Positions 1 to 7,547 of a stretch of DNA of 64,000 nucleotides are shown here, one piece after another. The stretch comes from CBDESN01 sp965242495. GTDB taxonomy: Bacteria > Pseudomonadota > Alphaproteobacteria > MPNO01. The stretch spans positions 372,001 through 436,000 of the forward strand of contig OZ251446.1 of the NCBI GenBank assembly GCA_965242495.1, read 5' to 3'. The position numbers and the translations under genes were made by a program. The notes beneath the pieces were generated by a model. It saw nothing but the letters and a program-made list of their open reading frames with translations, ran no database searches and was not told where the DNA came from. Positions within the stretch are counted from its first letter, which is position 1. Every line of letters begins with the position of its first letter.

Positions 1-1203
1 TGTCTCGACGCCTGCCCGGCTTCGGCGATCGCCCCGGACGGCGATACGGTGGCGATCGACCCCTATGTCTGCGGCGGCTGCGGGGCCTGCGCGAGCGTCT
101 GCCCGACGGGCGCGGCGGCTTACGAGATGCCGACGGCCAATGCGCTGCTCGAACGGGCGCGGGCGTCGCTCGGCGCCTACGCCGCGGCCGGCGGCGTCGG
201 GCCGGTATTGTTGATCCACGACGAACGGCGCGGCGAAGCGCTGATCCACCTGGCGGCGCGGTTCGGGCGCGGCCTGCCGGCCAACGCAATCCCGTTCGTC
301 GTCAACGAGGTGACGCAGATCGGCTTCGACGTGCTGGGCGGTATGCTCGCCTACGGCGCGGAGCGGGTGCTGATCCTGACGCCGCCGGAACGTCGCGACG
401 AGACCGCCGGGCTCGCCGGGCAGGCGGCGCTCGCCAACGCGGTTCTGGAGGGGCTGTCCTTCGCCGCTCCGCGGGTCGAGATGATCGACGCTCTCGATCC
501 GGACGCGCTCGAAGCGGCGTTGTGGGATCTGGCGCCGTTGGAGCCGATCCCGCCGGCGGCGTTCCTGCCCCTGGGAGGGAAGCGGGATCTGTTCCGCCTG
601 GCCCTTGGCCATCTGCACGACGCGGCGCCCGCGCCGGTCGATGTCGTGGCGCTGCCGCCGGGCGCCCCGTTCGGGACCGTCGAGGTCGATGCCGCGGGTT
701 GCACGCTGTGCCTCGCCTGCGTCGGCGCCTGCCCGACCGGCGCGCTGCAGGACGATCCGGATGCGCCGACCCTCCGCTTCCAGGAGGACGCCTGCGTCCA
801 GTGCGGGTTGTGCCGGACCACCTGCCCGGAGCGGGTCATCGCGCTTCGACCGCGCATCGCCTTCGCCGAGGAGGCCCGTCAGGCGCTGGTGGTGAAGCAG
901 GAAGAGCCGTTCCACTGCGTCCGCTGCGGCAAGCCGTTCGGGACCCGCGCCTCGATCGAACGCATCGTCTCGCAGCTCGCCGACCGCCACCCGATGTTCA
1001 AGGAGGGCGCGATGGTGGACCGCATCCGCATGTGCGAGGACTGTCGCGTCGTCGATCAGGCCAATGCGGCCGATTCCCCCTTCGCCGCCGGCGGCCCGCG
1101 TCGCCCGCGAACCACCGACGACTATCTCCGCGAGGAGGAAGAGGAAGTCCGCGCCGCCCGCGAAGCGCTCCGGCGGGGCGAGCTGGACGGCGCGGACGGC
1201 TGA
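1..1203 (+). CDS. Multi-cluster 4Fe-4S ferredoxin-type protein (5' end outside window)
   Basis: An open frame enters from the left edge, and Cys codons are already present before the first internal GTG, so the true start is upstream. Numbering from base 1, Fe-S ligand motifs are C24-x2-C27-x2-C30-x3-C34-P, C234-x2-C237-x2-C240-x3-C244-P and C265-x2-C268-x2-C271-x3-C275-P, consistent with three visible [4Fe-4S] clusters. A paired CxxC (C306/C309 and C345/C348) near the C-terminus looks like a zinc ribbon. Between the first and second clusters lies a roughly 120-residue alpha/beta domain without cysteines. The tail is highly charged. Such proteins shuttle electrons in the cytoplasm and, in Alphaproteobacteria, often sit beside formate dehydrogenase genes. 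That partner is not in this window, so the electron donor is inference. Confidence 0.85.
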   Translation, partial: CLDACPASAIAPDGDTVAIDPYVCGGCGACASVCPTGAAAYEMPTANALLERARASLGAYAAAGGVGPVLLIHDERRGEALIHLAARFGRGLPANAIPFVVNEVTQIGFDVLGGMLAYGAERVLILTPPERRDETAGLAGQAALANAVLEGLSFAAPRVEMIDALDPDALEAALWDLAPLEPIPPAAFLPLGGKRDLFRLALGHLHDAAPAPVDVVALPPGAPFGTVEVDAAGCTLCLACVGACPTGALQDDPDAPTLRFQEDACVQCGLCRTTCPERVIALRPRIAFAEEARQALVVKQEEPFHCVRCGKPFGTRASIERIVSQLADRHPMFKEGAMVDRIRMCEDCRVVDQANAADSPFAAGGPRRPRTTDDYLREEEEEVRAAREALRRGELDGADG

Positions 1204-1232
1204 TCGGCCGCAGGCCGCGGAGGCGGAGCGGG

Positions 1233-1439
1233 TCAGGCGATCGTCAGGTCGTCGTCGATCGTTACGTCGAGCCCGAGGTCGGGGACGCTGAGCCGGACGC
1301 TCGCCGCGACGCTCGACCGTCCGTCGAGGCGGCCGTCGGACCGGGCCGCGCGCGCCGCGAGCTCGATCTCGCGCTGCGACGTCACGCCGACCCGCTTGAG
1401 GAACTTGCGGATGCTCATGTTGAGGGCTTCTTCGTCCAT
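1233..1439 (-). CDS. DUF6494 family small protein
   Basis: This 68-residue protein starts MDEEALNMSIRKFLKRVGVT and continues with SQREIE, a conserved N-terminus I recognise as the DUF6494 family of Alphaproteobacteria. No signal peptide, membrane segment or catalytic motif is visible. The C-terminal half is acidic and beta-like. The start is the ATG complementary to 1437-1439; the longer open frame upstream overlaps the DUF6352 gene and is a shadow. It lies 20 bp downstream of the DUF6352 gene on the same strand and converges with the ferredoxin. Function unknown. The conserved context suggests a role with redox-enzyme assembly, which is inference. Confidence 0.8.
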   Translation of the reverse strand: MDEEALNMSIRKFLKRVGVTSQREIELAARAARSDGRLDGRSSVAASVRLSVPDLGLDVTIDDDLTIA

Positions 1440-1459
1440 CGTCGTCTCCCGTCGCCGCC

Positions 1460-2482
1460 TCACACGGTGCGCGAAAGCGGCAGGTTGGTCAGGATGTTCT
1501 GGGGTTTCAGGCGCATCGCATTGTCGGGTCCCATCGCCAGGCCGAGATAGACCGGCCGGCCGGCGATGCGGGGCGTCATGACCGCCGGATCGCGGAACTC
1601 CAGCCGGAAGAGCGACAGGATGCGGCGCAATCGGTCGTCCGCGACCTCGGCGCCCCGGTACAGGTCGTTGAGTATCCCGGTCGACTGGTTGTCGAGGCCG
1701 ATATGCCAGACCCAGCGTTCGTCCTGGATCGACTGCACCGGCTGCACGGACACGTCGACCGCGAGGAAATGGCGAACCCAGGACTCCAGCACCCGGCACA
1801 GGGCGTCCAGGCCGGGCCGGGCGAAGGAGATGTCGAGCACGGTGTCGAACCGGTCGCTGCGGTCGAAATAGATCGCCTTGTTGCTTTCGTCGAGGACGTC
1901 GAGCTCGACCGAAGACGGCGTAGCCCCGGCCTGGGCCAGGAGCTGCGCCAGCGGGGTCGCATTGGCGCTCTCGGCGTAGCGTTCGACGAATTCTTCGTCG
2001 GCCAGCAGGACCGCGCCCTCGCGGATCGTCACCTTCTGGGTGCGGAACAGCGTCTCGGCCGCGCGCAGACGCAGGGGGTCCCGGGTCTCGGCGAGCACGC
2101 TGCGCAGGATTACATGCGCGATCTGGTCCAGGAACATCGGCGGGACGTCGACCGTCCCCCGCCGAAAGGCGTCGAGATAGAACCCTTCGACCGAGGCGTG
2201 CGCCAACAGGCGGTCGCGGAAACGCAGCACGGTCTCGTAGTTCTCGCGCATGTCGGGGTCCTGCATCCGGGCGATGCGCGCCGCGGCCACGGGCTGGCGC
2301 GGGTCGTCGATCAAGGCGGCGTTGAGCGCGCGCTCGGCGGCGCAGGACTCGTCGACCGGCTGCATCTCCGGGCGGCGCAGGAACGCCCGGAGGAAGTCGT
2401 CGGTGACCGACAGCCTGCCGTCCTCGCCGCGGTCGAGCAGGAAATAGCCGGAGCTCAGCCAGAAATCAGCCGGCGTCGTCAT
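1460..2482 (-). CDS. DUF6352 family protein
   Basis: A 340-residue soluble protein beginning MTTPADFWLSSGYFLLDR. The FWLSSG start, the following TDDFL and the RPEM...CAAERALNAAL segment match my recollection of the DUF6352 family. There is no signal peptide, no hydrophobic membrane span and no cysteine motif. Its 5' end overlaps the 3' end of the DUF6505 gene by 17 bp, indicating translational coupling, and DUF6494 follows. Family function is unknown. Repeated association with a ferredoxin and a lipoate-ligase-like protein suggests the three DUFs act together, which is inference. Confidence 0.8.
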   Translation of the reverse strand: MTTPADFWLSSGYFLLDRGEDGRLSVTDDFLRAFLRRPEMQPVDESCAAERALNAALIDDPRQPVAAARIARMQDPDMRENYETVLRFRDRLLAHASVEGFYLDAFRRGTVDVPPMFLDQIAHVILRSVLAETRDPLRLRAAETLFRTQKVTIREGAVLLADEEFVERYAESANATPLAQLLAQAGATPSSVELDVLDESNKAIYFDRSDRFDTVLDISFARPGLDALCRVLESWVRHFLAVDVSVQPVQSIQDERWVWHIGLDNQSTGILNDLYRGAEVADDRLRRILSLFRLEFRDPAVMTPRIAGRPVYLGLAMGPDNAMRLKPQNILTNLPLSRTV

Positions 2483-2966
2483 CGTCGGCGACGATCTCCC
2501 AGATCCTGGCGTGGGTCCGCGCGGAGGACGGCTCGAGCGCGCCGAACCGCTCGACGACGCCTTCCGCGCCGATCGACCGCGACACGGTGAGCAGCGTATT
2601 GACCGGGTGCTCGCATAGTTCGGCGGCGAAGCGGGCCTCCGCCCGCCCGGCGGCCCGCGCCGCGTCGATGTCGGGCGCGCCGTACTGCGCCAGCAGATGC
2701 CGGCTCAACGCTTCGACGGCCTCCTCGAAGACGGCCTCGTCGATCTCGGCGACCGCGGCCAGCGTCGAGCGCCCGAAGCTTTCCAACCCGAGGAAGCCGT
2801 TGCGAAAGGCTTGGCGCGCCTTGCCGGTGAGTTCGGCGGGCTCCGCATCGGCGAATGCGAATCCGCCGGAGACCGCGAGTTCGCCCGCCGCGGCCGCCTT
2901 CTCGAAGACCTGCTCGTCGGAGCCGTCGAGCCGGATCGTGCGCAGGAACCGCATCCGCGCCGTCAC
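2466..2966 (-). CDS. DUF6505 family protein
   Basis: A 166-residue cytosolic protein beginning MTARMRFLRTIRLDGSDEQV. The VFEKAA...GELAVSGGFAFAD segment, the LTGKARQAFRNGFLG motif and the FGRST...VAEI segment are those I associate with DUF6505. The last residues are acidic (DDDDAG). It overlaps the ligase-like gene upstream by 4 bp (ATGA type) and DUF6352 downstream by 17 bp, so these genes are almost certainly one transcript. No catalytic motif is visible and the role is unknown. Confidence 0.8.
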   Translation of the reverse strand: MTARMRFLRTIRLDGSDEQVFEKAAAAGELAVSGGFAFADAEPAELTGKARQAFRNGFLGLESFGRSTLAAVAEIDEAVFEEAVEALSRHLLAQYGAPDIDAARAAGRAEARFAAELCEHPVNTLLTVSRSIGAEGVVERFGALEPSSARTHARIWEIVADDDDAG

Positions 2967-3703
2967 GGGCGGCGCTCCGATGAGTCGAGCCAGGCGGCGA
3001 GCGGCAGGGCGACCGGGTCGGCGTCTCCCGCCTTCACGACCAGCCCGCCGGCGCGGTCGAGCCCGACGATGCGGGCCGCGCCAGGTCCGCCCACGCGGCC
3101 GAAATCGGCCTCCTCGCCGCGGCCCTTGGCGCGCGACAGCCAGGAGGCTTCGACGGCGTCGAACCCGTCATGTTGCCAGCGGTTCACCCAATGGAGGAAG
3201 TGGCGGGCGAAGCCCTCCAGCACCGCCCGCGCATCGACGTCGCCGCACCCCTCGTCGTGAAGCGTCGTCCGGTCGGGGCGGTCGCCCGGCGCGCCCGTCC
3301 CGGGGTCGCTCCGCACCGCCAGATCGAGCCCGATCACGCCCCAGGCCGGAGCGCCGTCGCGGTCGGCGCGGTCCGACCGCGCCAGCCGGACGCCGCCGAT
3401 CAGGCCGCCGTCGAGCTCGATCCCGTCGGGCCAGACGAACAACACCGGGACCGCCGGCGGGACCAGCGCGCCCAGCGCGTCGCCCAGCCCGACCGTCGCG
3501 ACGTAGACCGCCTTGATCGCCTCCGCCGCCGGCCGATCCGGCGCCAGCACGACCGCGGCGGCGGCGCGCGCGGGCGTGTCCGACCAGACGAACAGCGCCT
3601 CCGCCCCGCCGCCTTCGGCCCGCCGGCAGGCGAGCGCGAACGGGTCCTCGTCCGCGGCGACGGCCAGTTGGTCGTAGATCGGCGGCAGCGAAAGGCGCGG
3701 CAC
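2963..3703 (-). CDS. Biotin/lipoate A/B protein ligase family protein
   Basis: A 246-residue protein resembling the alphaproteobacterial biotin/lipoate protein ligase fold group that ends in a DUF4444-like beta domain (final third, around the IVGLDRAGGLVV segment). LPPIYD at the N-terminus and RHFLHWVNRWQHDGF in the middle are the recognisable blocks. I chose the GTG at 3703 because a GGAGG lies 5 bases upstream; a TTG one codon earlier is also open. It heads the DUF6505-DUF6352-DUF6494 operon and is divergent from the HtrA-like gene. Whether it attaches lipoate, biotin or neither is not settled by sequence. Confidence 0.75.
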   Translation of the reverse strand: MPRLSLPPIYDQLAVAADEDPFALACRRAEGGGAEALFVWSDTPARAAAAVVLAPDRPAAEAIKAVYVATVGLGDALGALVPPAVPVLFVWPDGIELDGGLIGGVRLARSDRADRDGAPAWGVIGLDLAVRSDPGTGAPGDRPDRTTLHDEGCGDVDARAVLEGFARHFLHWVNRWQHDGFDAVEASWLSRAKGRGEEADFGRVGGPGAARIVGLDRAGGLVVKAGDADPVALPLAAWLDSSERRP

Positions 3704-3754
3704 CAAGCCCTCCGGGATCGCGGATGCCGATTGTGCGAATCTGCGCTATGACTG

Positions 3755-3784
3755 TCCAGCCTTCGCGCCGGCGCGAAGGCTGGA
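3755..3784. promoter_or_regulatory. 30-bp perfect palindrome upstream of HtrA-like gene
   Basis: Bases 3755-3784 form an uninterrupted inverted repeat with 15-bp arms and no loop (arm centre CGCGCC/GGCGCG). It lies between the divergent starts at 3703 and 3798 and ends just before the AAGGAG Shine-Dalgarno of the protease gene. As DNA it could be a dimeric regulator site; as RNA it would be a strong hairpin 13 bases before the start codon. No T-run follows, so a terminator is unlikely. Confidence 0.55.
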
Positions 3785-3797
3785 AGGAAGGAGAAGG

Positions 3798-4772
3798 ATG
3801 GAACGGCGCTCCGCCGTCCGGCGGCGACGGACGCTTCCCGGGCTCTGCATCCTGGCTGCGGGCCTCGCCGCGGCGGCGCCGGCGTCGGCGCAGCGGGCCG
3901 AGCTGCCGCGGGCCTTCGCCTCGACGGTGAGCGTGCTGCCCGACTGGCCGCGCCATCGGGCGGCGTCCCGCGCGCGGCGCGACGAGCCGGAGGGGACGGC
4001 GGTCGCGATCCGCGCCGGCGGCTATCTGGCGACGGCCCTGCACGTCGTCGACCGCGCGACCGCGATCCGCGTCCGCACGCCGGACGGGCGGCTGTTCGTG
4101 GCGCGGCTTGCGGCCCGCGACGCGATGACCGATCTCGCGCTGCTGAAGGTCGAGCTCGACCTTCCGCCGATCGAGATCGGCGGGCCGGCGGCGGTCGGCG
4201 ATCCGGTATGCGCGATCGGCAACCAGTTCGGCCTCGGCCTGTCGGCGACCTGCGGCGTGGTGTCGGCGGTGGGCCGGTCGGGAGTCGGCTTCAACCCCAT
4301 CGAGGACTTCGTTCAGACCGACGCCTCGGTCAATCCGGGGGCGTCGGGCGGCCCGCTGATCGACCGCGCCGGGCGTCTGGTGGGTTTGTTGAGCGCGATC
4401 TTCACCAAGGCCTCCGACGCGGACATCGGCGTGAACTTCGCCGCCTCCGCCGCCCTGTTGCGGCGCGTGTTCGACGATCTGATCGCCAGCGGCCAAGTGC
4501 TGCGCGGCGCCATGGGGCTGACGGTCGCGGACGTTCCGCGCCGGCACCCCGCGGCCATCGAAGGCGCGCTCGTGCGCGCCGTCTCGTCCGGCGCGGGGGC
4601 GGCGCTCCAGCCGGGCGACGTCGTCACCCATGTCGGCGGCCGGCGGGTGCGCAACGCCGTCGCCGCCCGCAGCGCCTGGCACGCCTTTCGGCCCGGCGCC
4701 GCGTTCACGCTGGTCTATCGGCGGGGCGGGGAGGCGCGCCGCGCTACCGCGCGGCTATCCGCTATCCCATGA
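3798..4772 (+). CDS. Periplasmic trypsin-like serine protease with PDZ domain (HtrA/DegP-like)
   Basis: A 324-residue S1C-type protease. A basic then hydrophobic signal peptide (to about Ala31, ASA|QRAE) predicts export. The catalytic triad is visible: His82 in TALHVVDR, Asp112 in DAMTDLALLKV and Ser183 in NPGASGGPL. The usual GNSGG is GASGG here, which keeps the oxyanion glycines. The last 90 residues form one PDZ domain (LQPGDVVTHVGGRRV). One PDZ and about 320 residues resemble DegS more than two-PDZ DegP, though no transmembrane anchor is evident beyond the signal. A strong AAGGAG precedes the ATG. Its 3' end overlaps the convergent Mrp gene by 11 bp. Likely envelope protein quality control; substrate unknown. 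Confidence 0.85.
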   Translation: MERRSAVRRRRTLPGLCILAAGLAAAAPASAQRAELPRAFASTVSVLPDWPRHRAASRARRDEPEGTAVAIRAGGYLATALHVVDRATAIRVRTPDGRLFVARLAARDAMTDLALLKVELDLPPIEIGGPAAVGDPVCAIGNQFGLGLSATCGVVSAVGRSGVGFNPIEDFVQTDASVNPGASGGPLIDRAGRLVGLLSAIFTKASDADIGVNFAASAALLRRVFDDLIASGQVLRGAMGLTVADVPRRHPAAIEGALVRAVSSGAGAALQPGDVVTHVGGRRVRNAVAARSAWHAFRPGAAFTLVYRRGGEARRATARLSAIP

Positions 4773-5907
4773 TGCGCGGCGGCGGCCGGGCGGCGGCGCC
4801 GGCCTCGAGGGACGACCAGACCCGGCCGGCGATCGCGGCGAAGGCGCGGCCGATCTCGCCGTCCGGCCGGGTGAGCGAGATCGGCCGGCCCGCGTCCCCG
4901 GCGGCGCGCATCGCGCGGTCGAGCGGGATGGCGCCGAGGAAAGGGATGCCGAGCCTGGCGGCTTCGCGCTCGGCTCCGCCATGGCCGAAGATATCCTCCC
5001 GATGCCCGCAATTGGCGCACAGGTGATAGCTCATGTTCTCGACCAGCCCGAGGATCGGCACCGCGACGTCCCGGAACATGGCGACCCCGCGCCGCGCATC
5101 GAGAAGGGCGATGTCCTGCGGGGTCGAGACGATCACCGCGCCCGCGAGCGGCGCCTTCTGGGCGAGGGTGAGCTGGATGTCGCCGGTTCCCGGCGGCATG
5201 TCGACCACCAGCGCGTCGAGCGTTCCCCAATCGACGTCGGTCAGCATCTGCTCGATGGCGCTGGACACCATGGGGCCGCGCCAGATCGTCGCCGTGTCTT
5301 CGGCCACCAGGAAGCCCATCGACATGCACTTCACGCCATAGGTTTCCATCGGCGACAGGCGCGCGCCGTCCGGCGCGCCCGGCTTGCCGGAGACGCCCAT
5401 CATGCGCGGGACCGAGGGGCCGTACACGTCGGCGTCGAGCAGCCCGACGCGGCGGCCGCCGGAGCCGAGCGCCAGCGCGAGGTTGACCGCGACGCTGGAT
5501 TTGCCGACGCCGCCCTTTCCCGAAGCCACCGCGACCAGACGAGAGACCCCGGGCGCGGGGCTGACGCCGCCTCCCGGTCCCGGCTGCGGCGGCGGCGCGA
5601 CGGCTGCGGCGGGCGCGGCGCGCGGGGCCGCGGCGACCCCGACCGGCCGCGCTTCGCCGAGGCCGCGCTCGGCGGTCAGCACCACCGTCGCCCCGGCGAC
5701 GCCGGCCAGCCCGGCCAGCGCCGCCTCGGCCTCGCCGCGCAGCCCTTCCAGCCGTCCGGCGTCCGCCGGATCCACGTCCAGCGCCACCGATACGCGATCG
5801 TCGGCGAAGGAGATCCCCACGACGTAGGAGTCGGCGCCGCGCCCGGTCGCCGGGTCGATCACCGCCTTCAGCGCGCCGCGTATCTCGGTCTCGGCGACGC
5901 CGGTCAT
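4762..5907 (-). CDS. apbC: Mrp/NBP35 family Fe-S cluster carrier ATPase (ApbC)
   Basis: A 381-residue protein. Residues 1-90 are a MIP18/DUF59-type domain. A proline/alanine linker follows, then a P-loop NTPase with the deviant Walker A GKGGVGKSS, the VYGPSVPRMMG block, the DMPPGTGDIQ block and a C-terminal NMSYHLCANCGHREDIFG block whose CxxC binds the bridging Fe-S cluster in the family dimer. These are complete Mrp/ApbC hallmarks. The ATG at 5907 overlaps the stop of the MOT1-like gene (TCAT on the plus strand), so the two are translationally coupled. Role: loading Fe-S clusters onto apo-proteins in the cytosol, which suits the neighbouring ferredoxin and Mo enzymes. Confidence 0.93.
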   Translation of the reverse strand: MTGVAETEIRGALKAVIDPATGRGADSYVVGISFADDRVSVALDVDPADAGRLEGLRGEAEAALAGLAGVAGATVVLTAERGLGEARPVGVAAAPRAAPAAAVAPPPQPGPGGGVSPAPGVSRLVAVASGKGGVGKSSVAVNLALALGSGGRRVGLLDADVYGPSVPRMMGVSGKPGAPDGARLSPMETYGVKCMSMGFLVAEDTATIWRGPMVSSAIEQMLTDVDWGTLDALVVDMPPGTGDIQLTLAQKAPLAGAVIVSTPQDIALLDARRGVAMFRDVAVPILGLVENMSYHLCANCGHREDIFGHGGAEREAARLGIPFLGAIPLDRAMRAAGDAGRPISLTRPDGEIGRAFAAIAGRVWSSLEAGAAARPPPRIMG

Positions 5908-7040
5908 GCGTCGGCGGCCGTCCTGCGGCGCAGCAGCCGCGCCCGGATCGCCTCGGCGGCGAGTCCCGCCGCCAGCCCGGCGGCGGCGCCCCAGAGCAGC
6001 GTCGCCGCCGCGGCCGCGCCGATGACCGGACGGCAGTCCGCGCGCGCGTCCAGCAGCCGCCGGCTGAACGCGAGGTCCGCCGCGGCGTAGAGAAGCAGCG
6101 CGCCGATGACGGGGGCCGGGATGCGCGATAGGAGCGCCACGGTCTCCTGCCCGGCCAGGGCCGCCGCGGCGCATAGCCCCGCCATCGCCAGCGGCGCGCC
6201 CATCCCGCGGCCGCCGAAGCGATGATGCGCCGCGATGCCGCCCGCCCCGTGGCACATCGGCAGGGCGCCCAGCGGCGCCAAGGCGAGGTTCAGGAACCCG
6301 GTCGAAGCGGCCAGCCTGCGCTCGGAGACCCGGTCCGCGCGCGCGCCGTACAGGCTCCGGCCGACCGCGGCGGCGACGACGACGGCGTTGACCAAAGTGA
6401 GCGGGAGTTGCGGCAGGGCGCCCGCGAGCAAAGCGTGCGGCAGCGAGGACTCGGACGCTGCGGGCAGCGCCGGCGGGATGCCCGAAGACGACCCGGCGGC
6501 GGCCGCGCAACCGACGACCAGCAGCACCCAGGGGCCGCGCGCCCGGACGAAGGTGAGCGCCAGCACCGCCGCGGCCGCGGCCGCCAGCAGCCAGTCATGC
6601 CGCATCAGTTCGAACGCCATCGCCCCCAGCGTCAGCCCCAGCCCGACCTGGAGTCCGGTCACGACCGATTGCGGGACGGCGCGCGCCGCCCGGTCGAGCA
6701 GCGGCGTCGCCGCCAGCAGCAGCAGGACCGCGCCGAGCGCCATGCCCGCCCAGGCGATCTCGAGCGCGGTCAGGCCGCCGGTGACGATCGCCGCCCCCAG
6801 CACTTTCATCGGCTGGACCGAAATCGGAATGCGATAGACCAGCGCGACCGTCAGATAGCCGGCGGCGAAACCGGCGAGCACCGGTTCCGGGGTAAGCGTC
6901 CCGGCGACCAGCACGGCGACGACGAAGGGGAGGAACGCGCCCAGGTCTCCCAGCGCGCCGCTGGCCTCGCCGACCGCGGCGGCGAGCGCTCGGGCCGGCT
7001 TCGGGCGCGGCCACCGACTCGAACCGGACATGCGGAACAT
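5904..7040 (-). CDS. MOT1-type molybdate/sulfate transporter
   Basis: A 378-residue, very hydrophobic protein with about ten predicted membrane spans. GDLGAFLPFVVAVLVAG near residue 30 and PMCHGAGGIAAHHRFGGRG near residue 270 are the two signature blocks of the MOT1 family, whose characterised members carry molybdate. The ATG at 7040 gives MFRMSGSSRW; an ATG three codons later is possible. The longer open frame upstream runs through repeats and is not credible. It is first in an operon with the Mrp gene. Together with the tungstate transporter 2.4 kb away it suggests a strong need for Mo/W. Substrate assignment (molybdate over sulfate) is by family. Confidence 0.85.
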   Translation of the reverse strand: MFRMSGSSRWPRPKPARALAAAVGEASGALGDLGAFLPFVVAVLVAGTLTPEPVLAGFAAGYLTVALVYRIPISVQPMKVLGAAIVTGGLTALEIAWAGMALGAVLLLLAATPLLDRAARAVPQSVVTGLQVGLGLTLGAMAFELMRHDWLLAAAAAAVLALTFVRARGPWVLLVVGCAAAAGSSSGIPPALPAASESSLPHALLAGALPQLPLTLVNAVVVAAAVGRSLYGARADRVSERRLAASTGFLNLALAPLGALPMCHGAGGIAAHHRFGGRGMGAPLAMAGLCAAAALAGQETVALLSRIPAPVIGALLLYAAADLAFSRRLLDARADCRPVIGAAAAATLLWGAAAGLAAGLAAEAIRARLLRRRTAADA

Positions 7041-7547
7041 GGCGTTCGACCCGTTCCCACCGCCGCCAGCATAGGCGCTTGACGGCGTCGGGGGAAGCCG
7101 TTGTCCGGGTTCACATGAGCGTCCGTTTGAGAAATCGGGCCCTGCCGGGGCGCGACCGCTTCGATCGGTCTCGTCAAGGTCCCTGGATTCCCGCTTTCGC
7201 GGGAATGACGGGTCCCTGGCGCGGCCGCCAATACAAACCCCGTCATTCCCGCGAAAGAGCGTGTGAAGAAATCCCAACATGTCCGCGTGGGCGTCGGTTC
7301 AGCCGACCGGGCGCGCGGAATCCCCGGGCGCGCGGAGCCTGCCCCCGCGAAAGCGGGGGAACGACGAGGGAGGCCCGTGACGACGGCCCGAGGGAGGCCG
7401 TCGCGGCCCCCCCCCTCGTCATTCCCGCGAAAGCGGGAATCCATATTCGTATCCCGTTTCTCGCTTCCGTGGGGACGAAGGGCCTGTGACGACGGCCCGA
7501 GGCGGACGCCAAGGACCCGTCCTTTCCCGCCCTGGATTCCCGCTTTC
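7041..7547. repeat. Intergenic composite hairpin repeats
   Basis: No credible gene. Two copies of the 20-bp hairpin ATTCCCGC-GAAA-GCGGGAAT (either loop orientation) lie at 7187-7206 and 7421-7440, a variant with CCCCGC arms at 7342-7359, and half hairpins at 7245-7257 and 7535-7547. The half at 7245 is joined directly to AGCGTGTGAAGAAATCC, which resembles the IS end. Bases 7251-7442 recur almost unchanged at 62559-62750. Short open frames here are read-through of the repeat. Confidence 0.7.
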
